The notes below the pieces were generated by a model that saw only the letters and a list, made by a program, of their open reading frames with translations, did no database searches and was not told the DNA's origin. Below, in pieces: positions 55,701 through 62,418 of a stretch of DNA of 64,000 bases. The stretch lies in assembly GCF_000021305.1 (NCBI RefSeq), contig NC_011772.1, positions 844,001 to 908,000 on the forward strand. Direction: 5' to 3'. Numbering within the stretch: the stretch's first letter is position 1; each line of letters opens with the position of its first letter. The position numbers and the translations under genes are program-made. This DNA is from Bacillus cereus G9842. GTDB taxonomy: Bacteria; Bacillota; Bacilli; Bacillales; Bacillaceae_G.

Positions 55701-55955
55701 TTAGAACTTTCTAAAGATAAAAAGAAACAGGAAGATATTCAAAACCTCATGACATTTGAAGAACCAAAAGATAATTGTTATAAACCAATAAATCTTGATT
55801 CGACTGAAACTCAAAAAACACTAAAATTATTAGGTATTCAATGGCCTATTATTAATATTGAATATATACAACAAATTATTAATTATATGACGAGTGTTAC
55901 TGGTAGTAATTCTGTTGCAAAGCTTTTTAAACAAAGTTACACTTTAAAAAACTGA
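49791..55955 (+). CDS. Two-module NRPS, A-T-C-A-T-reductase (dipeptide aldehyde synthetase)
   Basis: 2054 residues. A1 (~10-500: YTSGSTGKPKG ~160, NAYGPTE ~294, NGKVDKDAL ~485), T1 (GGHSLL ~542), LCL-like C domain (~600-1030, HHIIFD-RWS, the usual Gly replaced by Arg), A2 (~1069-1550), T2 (GGHSLK ~1591), and thioester-reductase domain (~1665-2030, LLTGATGFLG and Y1835xxxK1839). The protein has no starter C, epimerase or thioesterase. The plan equals staphylococcal AusA, whose NADPH release gives a dipeptide aldehyde that cyclises to a pyrazinone. Specificity residues aligned by eye to GrsA: A1 D-A-F-L-I-A-A-V (Phe-like pattern), A2 D-V-Y-F-I-A-A-V (unassigned, hydrophobic). AAGGAGTGAT precedes the ATG. 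No phosphopantetheinyl transferase lies nearby. Confidence 0.93.
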   Translation: MNTNLKLSNRPEHTVQKLFEQQVIQNPDSVALVYKDQQLTYKELNEKVNQLAFYLQKRNIGPESMVGVYIERSLEMIVSILGIIKAGGAYVPLDPAYPTKRLEYILKDANIQVLLTQNHPTQWIPKEIDCINIKEHEMNISREKNINPTIEVKPDNLAYVIYTSGSTGKPKGVLIEQKSLCNFIISSINLTKMNSDSRNIQFASLSFDASVFEIFTSLVSGGTLYVCSQHDIMPVEPLTQFLQKNKITHALLPPTVLNLLDESVFKDLQVVISAGSACSEQVAKRWMQNHLFINAYGPTETTVYTVAGIYKGDGAPPIGRSIPNVEVYVLNEAKKLVPIGTVGELYIGGIALARGYLNQPELTKASFIPHPFKNSSNDRLYRTGDLVKYLPDGNIEYIGRADKQVKIRGFRIELGEIETILGNHPDIKEVTVVAQEDSFGDNILVAYIVGEGDTQEWRKHVGVHLPNYMVPAHFIKIESLPLTVNGKVDKDALPAWASIIQTNEGYIAPRNRVEQKMVEIWSEVLGIDSSAIGINDNFFELGGHSLLATKITSRLGVDFSILVQIRDIFEYPTIKHFSKRLTFLLGKTGEIDVFTPLQSVKREQYEPLSFAQQRLWIMDKIVTNSALYNVPIAWRLKGKWNIEMLKKGYNAIIHRHEILRTVFHEVDGKPVQIVQQDITVPLSVIDLRYLSPEDKTSKIENISKIEAKKPFDLSQGPLLRTHLIIMDNKELVLLCTIHHIIFDRWSLDTFINEWMSFYQAFLENETEKLPPLPVQYIDFTKWQKSWLTEDIIQKQIAYWGKELRGLLPILELPLDYPRPIIQSYNGDTYQIVIPNKLLEKIKVFNSKEGVTLFATLLASYQGFLSRYTNQKDILVGSPIANRNYPGVEDLIGFFANTVVYRADCSNNITFKELVQQIKKKMLDAQENQDVPFEKVIEAIQPERDMSYSPLFQTMFVFHNQLKELPKLLDHSVEKIPRHMNGAKFDITIAMEEIPTGLQVDFEYNTDLFKVSTIKRMAQSFEIWLDEILQFPEEPIENLRILTKNEEKQLLHEWTNIEGNYQKDVVIQELFEQQVIQNPDSVALVYKDQQLTYKELNEKVNQLAFYLQKRNIGPESMVGVYIERSLEMIVSILGIIKAGGAYVPLDPAYPTKRLEYILKDANIQVLLTQSHLTQWIPKEIDCIDIKEHEMNISREKNINPTIEVKPDNLAYVIYTSGSTGNPKGVLYEQKGLCNFINASINFTKLNTGSKVVQFSSIAFDVSLYDIFATLVSGGTLYVCGQQDIMPVEPLTQFLLEKKITHAFLPPTVLNLLDESKFEELQTVISAGSVCSEQVAKRWVKNHLFINAYGPTEASVATIDIYSGKGTPPIGRSIPNVEVYVLNEAKKLVPIGTVGELYIGGIALARGYLNQPELTKASFIPHPFKNSSNDRLYRTGDLVKYLPDGNIEYIGRADKQVKIRGFRIELGEIETILGNHPDIKEVTVVAQEDSFGDNILVAYIVGEGDTQEWRKHVGVHLPNYMVPAHFIKIESLPLTVNGKVDKDALPAWASIIQTNEGYIAPRNRVEQKMVEIWSEVLGIDSSVIGINDNFFDLGGHSLKIMSTLVKTFSEGWNVTIKDYFELKTINNIAKKIQYGYKVNSHSDTLDIKLTTPPKKLKKTKRHEFSNNSKILLTGATGFLGIHLLEQLLDTTECKIYCLVRGENKQEANNRLLHMLKFYFKNKFVSYQSLVNQRIFIVQGDLAKQNMGLENELYKELHQQISTVIHAAALTKHFGEYSEFERANVQAVKELLAFVGDTKDLHHISTTGVAGQFVLNETETIFKESDFYVKQNYKDNVYVKSKFLAEYEIFKAILTGTDATIYRVGNLTNRYIDGQHQYNFTENAFMSKLKFILQYGIVTDVLLSSEVEFTPVDYCSKIITGFVTSNEIHENSKNCVNHIYNHLTLNLNVLVKLLNSMGYPIKVISETEYQQFILELSKDKKKQEDIQNLMTFEEPKDNCYKPINLDSTETQKTLKLLGIQWPIINIEYIQQIINYMTSVTGSNSVAKLFKQSYTLKN
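49842..50134 (+). repeat. Direct repeat inside the NRPS gene, left arm (copy at 52995-53287)
   Basis: 293 bases identical to 52995-53287 (offset 3153). It covers the start of both adenylation domains up to just before the YTSGSTG loop; high similarity continues to about 50265. Confidence 0.85.
50811..51381 (+). repeat. Direct repeat inside the NRPS gene, right arm (copy at 53961-54531)
   Basis: 571 bases identical to 53961-54531 (offset 3150) except one substitution (GGGAAAGTAG against GGGAAGGTAG). It covers the second half of both A domains, the hinge, the C-terminal subdomain and the start of the T domain. The substrate-pocket part between the arms differs and is one codon shorter in module 2. 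Confidence 0.85.
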
Positions 55956-56597
55956 ACAGACTCATGAGAAATGAGAAATTTTAAAGGAACACAGTTAAAA
56001 AAATATGCAAAATTTTTTAGACAAAATCACTGAAATAGGACAAGCTTTTAGGCGGAATTATATGCATAATTATTGTGATTCTATCCTTTATAAGGAAATA
56101 ATTTTTAGTCAGCAAACACATGTAACCTTTTGAATATTGGGTAAAAGACACCCTAGTAGAGTTTTTCATATCGTATGAGACATTGCTGTCGAAAAATTGC
56201 AAACAGATGGGAAAATACAACAAGCTATTATCCAACAAAGAAGGAAATACCCCCATAGAATACGTTAGAGCGTTAGATACATTAGAAGAATTTAATGAAT
56301 TGAATTTAGACTATGTAGAGACGAGTATGAAGGAATAATAACAATATAACAAGTACTTTTTCAGCTTTCTACGTTATATAAGGTAAGGGGAAAACTGTCA
56401 TCGAGATTACAATTTTAAGTGGATTATCTTTTTCTTTATGGGGAATAACATCGTTAAACACGTTATATGAACAAGCTACAGTAACAAAAGGAGATGTGTA
56501 GCCATTGGAACAGGGAGTAGCGGATATTTAAGTTGATAATTGGGAACAGGAAATGAATAAATGATAGGTGAAGGATTCTTGGGAACCCATGGTTCTT
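55956..56597. other. Gene debris between NRPS and lyase genes
   Basis: No intact gene. ORF pieces include one starting MQNFLDKITEIGQAF at 56005, a 43-codon frame at 56207-56338 (GKYNKLLSNKEGNTP) without ribosome site, and a hydrophobic frame at 56397-56501 (VIEITILSGLSFSLWG) that begins at GTC where a start codon might once have stood (AAGGGG lies upstream). I read these as remains of small genes. Confidence 0.4.
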
Positions 56598-56659
56598 ACA
56601 ACAGATAAAAGATCCCTTCGTTTGTTACGAAAAGAATCTTTTATCTGTTGTGTTTTTTT
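56598..56659 (+). terminator. Large hairpin terminator upstream of the lyase gene
   Basis: A 16-bp perfect stem ACAACAGATAAAAGAT/ATCTTTTATCTGTTGT encloses a second small stem TTCGT/ACGAA, followed by eight Ts. It ends upstream transcription 140 bases before the lyase gene. Confidence 0.8.
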
Positions 56660-56800
56660 GTTCTTTTGTTCCCGTATTCCTTTTCATTTTAGGTTTCAAA
56701 AATATATAAAATCAATTTTAAGACAAATTACTTACATTAATATGCTAATATCAATAGTAGATATTTTATCTTAAATTAATGAAAAAGAAAGGTGATACTA

Positions 56801-58156
56801 ATGAATTCGACACCAATTGATTCTGAAATCTTTAAGGACCAGTTTGGTACAAAACAAATGAGAACAAATTTTTCAGACGAGAATTTAATACAATTGTGGC
56901 TTAATTCAGAAGTTGCCTTAGCAAAAGCTGAAGCTAAATTAGGTATTATACCTCAAAATGCAGCGACTAATATTGCAAATGCAGCTGACCAAAATAAACT
57001 TGATTTTAATAAGATTAGAGAAGGAATGAAAAAAACTGGACACCCCTTTGTAGCATTCCTACATGAGTTCGAGAGTTTATGTGATGAAGAATCACGTAAG
57101 TACATTCATTGGGGAGCAACAACACAAGATATAATTGACACGGGACTTACCCTGCAAATTAAAGGTGCTCATGAACTTATTTATAATCAAACTCAAGAAA
57201 TATTAAAGATATGTTTGAGATTAAGCCAGCAATATAAGTCAACAGTAATGCCAGGCAGAACGTTAGGTCAGCATGCCTTACCGATTACTTTTGGATATAA
57301 GATATCTATATGGTCAGATGAACTTGGTCGTCACTTAGAAAGGTTACAACAAGGTGCAGACCGATATTTAGTGGGGCAACTGGGAGGTGCAGTTGGTACT
57401 TTAGCTTCATTAGGAGCGCAAGGGTTAGCTGTTAGAAAAGAGTATGTAAAAAATTTAAACCTAATTGAACCCTTAGTATCTTGGCACACGTCTAGAGACC
57501 GATTTGCAGAATTTAGCATGATTTTAAATATGATTGGAGCAACTACAGCTAAAGTTGCAGAAGAAATAATAAGCCTTCAAGGAACAGAGATTAGAGAAGT
57601 AGAAGAGGGGTACCATTCTGGTAAAGTAGGAAGTAGCACTATGCCGCATAAAAGAAATCCTATGACTTGCTCTTATATTGTGGGATTAACTAAAATAGTC
57701 AATAGAAAATCAACTTTAGCTATTGACAGTATGATTCAGAAACACGAAAGAGATGTTACATTTTGGCAATCTGAATGGTCTTATATTTCGGAAATTTGCA
57801 TAACTTTAAGCGGCGCATTAGAACAACTTAAAAATGTCTTAACAAACTTAATAGTAAATGAAGAACAAATGAAAAAGAATCTTTTTCTTACCAAAGGTTT
57901 AATAGTATCTGAGAACGTAATGTTAGAATTGGGGAAGATAATTGGTAGAACTACTGCCCATGATTTATTGTACGAATTAACAATGAGAGCTTTTGAAGAA
58001 GACAAAGATTTAAAAGATATTTTATTAGAAGACAATGAAATTAAGAAGTATTTTAGCGATGAAGAGATAAATTCCCTTACTAATCCAGAATCATACACAG
58101 GGTTGAGTGAAAAGTTTGTTGATGATGTTTATAACAAGTGGTTGAGTTATACATAA
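56801..58156 (+). CDS. Fumarase/aspartase-superfamily lyase, nitrosuccinate lyase-like (CreD/FzmL type)
   Basis: 451 residues from ATG 56801 (AAAGAAAGGTGATACTA upstream). It has the superfamily regions HWGATTQDIIDTG, GRTLGQHALPITFG and the signature loop GSSTMPHKRNP, in the adenylosuccinate lyase/PcaB branch. PurB proper is a housekeeping gene elsewhere. The convergent neighbour is a large FAD protein of the kind that oxidises aspartate to nitrosuccinate (CreE/FzmM), so I read this enzyme as CreD-like, releasing nitrous acid and fumarate from nitrosuccinate. The fold is certain; the substrate is inferred from the pairing and could instead be another aspartate adduct. Confidence 0.8.
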   Translation: MNSTPIDSEIFKDQFGTKQMRTNFSDENLIQLWLNSEVALAKAEAKLGIIPQNAATNIANAADQNKLDFNKIREGMKKTGHPFVAFLHEFESLCDEESRKYIHWGATTQDIIDTGLTLQIKGAHELIYNQTQEILKICLRLSQQYKSTVMPGRTLGQHALPITFGYKISIWSDELGRHLERLQQGADRYLVGQLGGAVGTLASLGAQGLAVRKEYVKNLNLIEPLVSWHTSRDRFAEFSMILNMIGATTAKVAEEIISLQGTEIREVEEGYHSGKVGSSTMPHKRNPMTCSYIVGLTKIVNRKSTLAIDSMIQKHERDVTFWQSEWSYISEICITLSGALEQLKNVLTNLIVNEEQMKKNLFLTKGLIVSENVMLELGKIIGRTTAHDLLYELTMRAFEEDKDLKDILLEDNEIKKYFSDEEINSLTNPESYTGLSEKFVDDVYNKWLSYT

Positions 58157-58167
58157 AACCAATTTAA

Positions 58168-58204
58168 GACCATTAGCTGAGGAATAATTCCTCAGCTAAT
58201 GGTC
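58168..58204. terminator. Bidirectional terminator between lyase and FAD gene
   Basis: An 18-bp perfect stem GACCATTAGCTGAGGAAT/ATTCCTCAGCTAATGGTC. Its right arm contains the stop codon of the minus-strand gene. Confidence 0.88.
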
Positions 58205-60093
58205 TGCTTATACACATTATTAATTGTAATATTGCAGCCTAGAACATCTCTTGCAATTGAATCGGATTCAAGGAGTGTTACAGAATTAACCCCTGGTCGC
58301 GCTCCCGCAGCAGTTACCCAATGAACGCCTTCTGTTGGAATTCCAAAGGAGTATAAATTAGGATTAACTTTACCGTTTTTATCTATTAATCTATTTGGGG
58401 GGGGAGTCACTGCTAAACCTCCACTTTCAAAAATATAATTATTGTTCGTTGCAATCTTAAATTCTGAGGCTAGACCTGCTTTTAACATATTTGAGATTAA
58501 AATATTTTTACTTTGATTTATATTAACTGAGGGTAGTCTAGCATCAATTAGGTTCTTTGCATGAAATATCGAATCCTTAACACGGTTAGAGCTAATTTTA
58601 AAATCTTTATTTATAGGTGAAGTAGCTACAGTTGCTTCAGGTCCAACTAAAACTAAAATTCCGGCTCTTATTAATGCCCTCAATTCTTTGATTCTTTGAA
58701 CAGGAGGGCCAATTGAAAGAAATGCGTTTAAAGGTGTATACCAATTGCGTAACTCTTCTTTATAAGATTCAGCATTTATTCCTCCATGATCAACAAGTAT
58801 TCTTATTTCGTTTCGGATATCCCTTAAAACATCTAATGCGGCTTTTAGTGGACTGTTTTTATTACCCAGGTTTGCTTCGTTAATATCATTATGTAAGTAA
58901 GTATCTAACCAATTATGAAAGTCTGTTATTGAATTAAATTTTTTATCACCATAAGGACAACTAATTTTGTGCCAATCAAAAAATAGTTCTGATTTTACTC
59001 CAAAGTTGATTAAAAGATCCTTATGGTATTCTATGGCACAATTAACAAACTCGTAAAGGAACTGACAAGATTTTTCTATTCCATAGAGATTGCGAATTAA
59101 AGTTGTATAATAGATACTTTCAACTTCCAATTTTACGAAAGGCCATATCTCTTTTTTAAAGCTTAGGTTATTTTTATGTTTTAACTGCTCGATAACTTCA
59201 TTTTTTAGAAATAGTGGGATATGTCTTTCTGAAGAACCTTTTTGATTTTGTCCCCTAGAGTGATAAGGTAAGCCTCGCCTAGAACCTGCAATTAATAAAG
59301 GTTCTTTACCAGAGGGAATGTAATTTAATTTGTCATTAATTTCTTCAAACTTTCCATCTCTCCCACTTGTTAAAAGTGACATGTAATCAAAAAAATTAAG
59401 GCCTAATCCCCTTATTATTACGGGAGTTTTAGGTTCTATTGAATCTAAATTAACATCTGCTGGATTGGATGGTGGGAAGTAATTTAGGTTGTTACTATTA
59501 GCAAACTCAAAGAAATGTTCTTCAGCTGAAGTTAATTTCTGATCTGAGTGCCCAGTTGTAAAGATAACCTTTTCAGCTTTAATTGGTGTTAAAGACTTAT
59601 TAAGAAATAAAGTATAATCTTCATTGTTCGGATAGAGATTAATTAATGTGTCTTGAATTAAGTTAATCTTAATATTTGAGGGTAATTCTTCAAGAATAGT
59701 ATTAAATGAATCTTTAAGATAATAGCCGTATAGAGCTCTTGTAGGGTAAGAGTTAGGTTCTAAGGAATAAATTTCTTCTGTAATAACGGTGGGCATATCC
59801 AAAGTGTCAATTTTATCCCTTAATTCATTTGCCCATTCTAATAGACTAGGCCCATTAACGATAGGACCCCGACACTGGACGCTATCATCAGTAAATAAAG
59901 TTATTTGCGAAGCCACTGTATTCATTAAAAGTTGAGGTGACTGGTCTGTTCTCCATACAGCTCCACCTGGAGGATGTGGATCAACCAAGTAAATTTCATA
60001 AGATTCTGATTTTAATTCAGATAAAATATTAGAGACTATTCTTTCAAATACTGATATACCTCTTGGTCCTAAACCTACTATCGCAATTTTCAT
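58192..60093 (-). CDS. FAD/NAD(P)-binding oxygenase, CreE/FzmM-like (aspartate to nitrosuccinate)
   Basis: A 633-residue cytosolic protein. The N-terminal dinucleotide fold is IAIVGLGPRGISVFER, followed by PHPPGGAVWRTDQSP, which fits the FAD-NAD(P)-binding family (COG4529). Further on are IFTTGHSDQ, VIIRGLGLNFFDYMSLLTSGRDG and AGSRRGLPYHSRG; a C-terminal FGIPTEGVHWVTAAGARPG completes the flavin site. Flavin monooxygenases of this size and type (CreE, FzmM) oxidise L-aspartate to nitrosuccinate. The adjacent convergent lyase completes that two-step route to nitrous acid. AAAGGATAGGTG precedes the ATG. The family is solid; the substrate is inferred. Confidence 0.8.
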   Translation of the reverse strand: MKIAIVGLGPRGISVFERIVSNILSELKSESYEIYLVDPHPPGGAVWRTDQSPQLLMNTVASQITLFTDDSVQCRGPIVNGPSLLEWANELRDKIDTLDMPTVITEEIYSLEPNSYPTRALYGYYLKDSFNTILEELPSNIKINLIQDTLINLYPNNEDYTLFLNKSLTPIKAEKVIFTTGHSDQKLTSAEEHFFEFANSNNLNYFPPSNPADVNLDSIEPKTPVIIRGLGLNFFDYMSLLTSGRDGKFEEINDKLNYIPSGKEPLLIAGSRRGLPYHSRGQNQKGSSERHIPLFLKNEVIEQLKHKNNLSFKKEIWPFVKLEVESIYYTTLIRNLYGIEKSCQFLYEFVNCAIEYHKDLLINFGVKSELFFDWHKISCPYGDKKFNSITDFHNWLDTYLHNDINEANLGNKNSPLKAALDVLRDIRNEIRILVDHGGINAESYKEELRNWYTPLNAFLSIGPPVQRIKELRALIRAGILVLVGPEATVATSPINKDFKISSNRVKDSIFHAKNLIDARLPSVNINQSKNILISNMLKAGLASEFKIATNNNYIFESGGLAVTPPPNRLIDKNGKVNPNLYSFGIPTEGVHWVTAAGARPGVNSVTLLESDSIARDVLGCNITINNVYKQTIS

Positions 60094-60133
60094 ATACTCA
60101 CACCTATCCTTTCTGCAAGATCTAATTTAATCC

Positions 60134-60175
60134 GTTATGTAAAACAACATAACTAGTAGGTGCAAAAAAAGTCAA
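60134..60175 (-). promoter_or_regulatory. Minus-strand promoter with palindromic operator over its -10
   Basis: On the minus strand TTGACT (60175-60170), 17 bases, TTATGT (60152-60147). The palindrome GTTATGT-N6-ACATAAC (60134-60153) covers the -10 box, a typical repressor position. It could also influence the divergent plus-strand gene at 60216. Confidence 0.6.
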
Positions 60176-60215
60176 GTGTAAAACTAAAAAAATAATTTAC
60201 TAAAGGGTGTTTAAA

Positions 60216-61016
60216 TTGGAATTTAAAGAGAAAATTAAGTTATTTCGAACGTTACATGATCAAAACAATCCATTAATGCTTCCAAATGCATGGGATGCAT
60301 CAAGTGCTAAGATTTTTGAGAGAAACGATTTTCAAGCGATTGGGACTACTAGTGCTGGTATCGCAGCAACCTTAGGTTATCCAGATGGCGAGAAGATTCC
60401 TTTAGAGTTAATGTTAAATTCCATTAGTAATATCTCGAAAAATACCAAACTTCCTGTTTCAGCTGATATTGAAGGAGGATATGCCGCTAATATTTTTGAT
60501 TTACGAAAAATATTAAATGAGTTAGAAAAATTTGAAGTGGTAGGTATAAATATAGAGGATGGGAGAGGTACGTATTTAAGAGAAATTAATGAGCAAAAGG
60601 TCATTTTAGACTTTATTAAAGCTTATTCGCCTCATCTTTTCATAAATGCAAGAATTGATAGTTTTTGGCTAGATATTGGCGATTTAAAAGATCGTATTAA
60701 GGATGTAATCGTTCGTGCAGAAGAATATAAAAAATCCGGAGCAGATTGTATTTTTATTCCTGGAGTTAAGGATATTGAGACAATAAAAGTACTTAGAGAA
60801 AATATAGAGTTACCTATAAATTTGCTTCAAAGTGAAAACTTAAATTCCATGCAAAACATAAAGACATTAAAAATTGAGAGAGTGAGTCTTGGATCTTCAG
60901 CTTTTAGGAATATTCTAACAAACCTTGATAAGATAAGCAGCACCTTTAAACAGGGGAAATTATTACATTCAAATGGAAACTTAACCTATCAAGACTTAAA
61001 CTTGCTTATGGATTGA
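60216..61016 (+). CDS. Isocitrate lyase/PEP mutase family enzyme
   Basis: 266 residues from TTG 60216; AAAGGG lies six bases upstream and the nominal GTG at 60207 overlaps it. TIM-barrel family signatures are LMLPNAWDASSAKIFE, IGTTSAGIAATLGYPDG, VSADIEGGYA (metal-site Asp) and VVGINIEDGRG. The true PEP mutase motif EDKxxxKxNS is absent (EDGRGTYLREIN instead), as is the isocitrate lyase KKCGH motif, so it is a carbon-carbon lyase or hydrolase on a small alpha-keto/hydroxy acid, not a phosphonate maker by this motif. It sits among nitrous-acid and peptide-modifying genes; its substrate is unknown. Confidence 0.85.
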   Translation: MEFKEKIKLFRTLHDQNNPLMLPNAWDASSAKIFERNDFQAIGTTSAGIAATLGYPDGEKIPLELMLNSISNISKNTKLPVSADIEGGYAANIFDLRKILNELEKFEVVGINIEDGRGTYLREINEQKVILDFIKAYSPHLFINARIDSFWLDIGDLKDRIKDVIVRAEEYKKSGADCIFIPGVKDIETIKVLRENIELPINLLQSENLNSMQNIKTLKIERVSLGSSAFRNILTNLDKISSTFKQGKLLHSNGNLTYQDLNLLMD

Positions 61017-61123
61017 TTTTTTACAGGTGAATAAACTACTAAAAATAGTTATTTCTATAATTTTCAAAAAAAAGTTTCTCAACCCGAAACTATCAGACTA
61101 TTATGTAATTTCTCTTTTTTGTG

Positions 61124-61132
61124 TGTTATGCT
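61124..61132 (+). promoter_or_regulatory. Possible extended -10 promoter of the precursor peptide
   Basis: TGTTATGCT gives an extended -10 (TGn-TATGCT) about 30 bases before the peptide gene. No good -35 is present at 17 bases, so this is tentative. Confidence 0.35.
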
Positions 61133-61162
61133 AGATTTATCAAATGTAGGAGGTGATTACAT

Positions 61163-61234
61163 ATGATCGTTAAAGTAAAAAAAGCTTCTAAAAAAGTAGT
61201 TGCTGCTAATGCACTTACTAATGTACCAGGTTAA
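61163..61234 (+). CDS. Short precursor peptide (23 aa) of a RiPP-type system
   Basis: ATG 61163 follows an ideal AGGAGGTGATTAC ribosome site, one of the strongest in the window. The 23-residue product has a Lys/Val-rich N-terminal part (IVKVKKASKKVV), then AANALTNVPG, ending in Gly. A perfect hairpin (61241-61268) follows immediately, then a RRE-ThiF enzyme and an MFS exporter. This is the layout of mccA in microcin C operons, where a short peptide gene is separated from mccB by a terminator that keeps peptide mRNA high. MccA peptides end in Asn; this one ends in Pro-Gly, closer to the C-terminal Gly that E1 enzymes adenylate. The call rests on context and translation signals. Confidence 0.75.
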   Translation: MIVKVKKASKKVVAANALTNVPG

Positions 61235-61240
61235 GTCATT

Positions 61241-61274
61241 AAGAAGAACCGGATTTCCGGTTCTTCTTAATTTT
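61241..61274 (+). terminator. Attenuating hairpin between precursor peptide and ThiF gene
   Basis: AAGAAGAACCGG pairs with CCGGTTCTTCTT around ATTT, then AATTTTTT. It should let most transcripts stop after the peptide and only some continue into the enzyme genes. Confidence 0.85.
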
Positions 61275-61308
61275 TTAATTAATCAATTAATTAAGGAGAT
61301 GTTATAAA

Positions 61309-62412
61309 ATGAAACCAAAATTTAAAGAAACTATCCCTTATTTTTTCCTAAATAAAGAAATTCAAATTGGTGAAGAAGAAGGTTTAGCAGGTATAATTCC
61401 AGACCCTACTGGTAGCATCTCATTTCTAATAAATAAATTAGATGGCCAGAGAAACATTCCAAACATCGTTCAAGAAGTACAAAAAGAATTTCCTAATATT
61501 AGTTCAAATGAAATTATTGAGGCTATAAAAGTTTTAGGAAATGAAGGTTATTTAGAAGATAATTCAATTGTACCAGAACTCAATGATTACATCTTAGAAA
61601 GATATAAAGCGAATATAAATTATTTTTCACTATTCACGAAATTCGGAGAAGATAAATATAAAATTCAAGAAAAGATTTTAGAAACGCCTATTGCACTTCT
61701 TGGTGTAGGAGGACTTGGAACACAAGTACTGTATCATTTGGCAGCATTAGGATTTCATAATATAAAAGCTCTGGACTTTGATAATATTGAATTAAGTAAT
61801 TTTAATAGACAGTTGCTTTATTCGGAATCAGATATAGGGAATAGTAAGGTTGAAATGGCTAAAAAGCGAATATCCCAATTCAACCCTAATGTGGATCTTC
61901 AAATTATAAATAAGAAAATAGAGTCACCTCAAGATGTGATTGAACATATTGAAGGAACTGAGCTTGTGATATGTGTTGCAGATAAGCCAACATTACATAT
62001 TGCAAACTGGGTAAACGAAGGTGTGGTTAAATGTAATCTGCCAATGGTTTATGGTGGAGTATTAAATACTCGTGGTAGATTCTTTTCTATGATTCCTTCT
62101 AAGACAGGTTGTGTACAATGTCACATTAATTATGCAAGACAATTAAACGATAAACAAGACGAGCAATTAGAAGCTATGAATAACATGGAGTTTACTAGAA
62201 ACAATGCTGCTATAAGTCCAAACGTAGCTATTGTAGCTGGAACAATTGTTAATGAAGCATTAAAAATTTTAACGCAGATTGCACAACCTATTTCTTTAGG
62301 GAAAGTTATGGAAGTGGACTTTTTAACCCTAGAAACTAATACTGTTTCTTCGTGGGAAAAAATGTTAGATTGTCCTCTCTGTGGTCAAGTAGTTAAAAGT
62401 GAAGTGAAGTGA
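61309..62412 (+). CDS. RRE-ThiF/E1-like peptide-adenylating enzyme, MccB/PaaA-like
   Basis: 367 residues. The N-terminal ~90 residues look like a RiPP recognition element/peptide clamp (INKLDGQRNIPNIVQEVQKEF, then IIEAIKVLGNEGYLED; winged-helix, PqqD-like). The rest is an E1 adenylation domain: IALLGVGGLGTQVL nucleotide loop, FDNIELSNFNRQ with the conserved Asp-Asn-Arg residues, VICVADKP, and CVQC...CPLC cysteines for zinc. Such enzymes adenylate the C-terminus of a small peptide or protein (MccB, PaaA, ThiF, MoeB). With a 23-residue peptide upstream and no ThiS/MoaD homologue, the peptide is the expected substrate. AAGGAGATG precedes the ATG. Confidence 0.88.
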   Translation: MKPKFKETIPYFFLNKEIQIGEEEGLAGIIPDPTGSISFLINKLDGQRNIPNIVQEVQKEFPNISSNEIIEAIKVLGNEGYLEDNSIVPELNDYILERYKANINYFSLFTKFGEDKYKIQEKILETPIALLGVGGLGTQVLYHLAALGFHNIKALDFDNIELSNFNRQLLYSESDIGNSKVEMAKKRISQFNPNVDLQIINKKIESPQDVIEHIEGTELVICVADKPTLHIANWVNEGVVKCNLPMVYGGVLNTRGRFFSMIPSKTGCVQCHINYARQLNDKQDEQLEAMNNMEFTRNNAAISPNVAIVAGTIVNEALKILTQIAQPISLGKVMEVDFLTLETNTVSSWEKMLDCPLCGQVVKSEVK

Positions 62413-62418
62413 TTTGAT

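Noticed and set aside
56207..56338. 43-codon ORF between NRPS and lyase genes (starts MGKYNKLLSNKEGN)
   Set aside because: No ribosome site, and it lies among other broken frames; treated as debris rather than a second precursor peptide.
56801..58156. Housekeeping adenylosuccinate lyase PurB
   Set aside because: No purine genes around it, and it converges with a CreE-like flavoprotein in an accessory region; the superfamily assignment is kept but the purB role is considered unlikely.
60216..61016. Phosphoenolpyruvate mutase, which would make this a phosphonate cluster
   Set aside because: The EDKxxxKxNS motif is missing and no phosphonopyruvate decarboxylase is nearby, so phosphonate synthesis is not supported.
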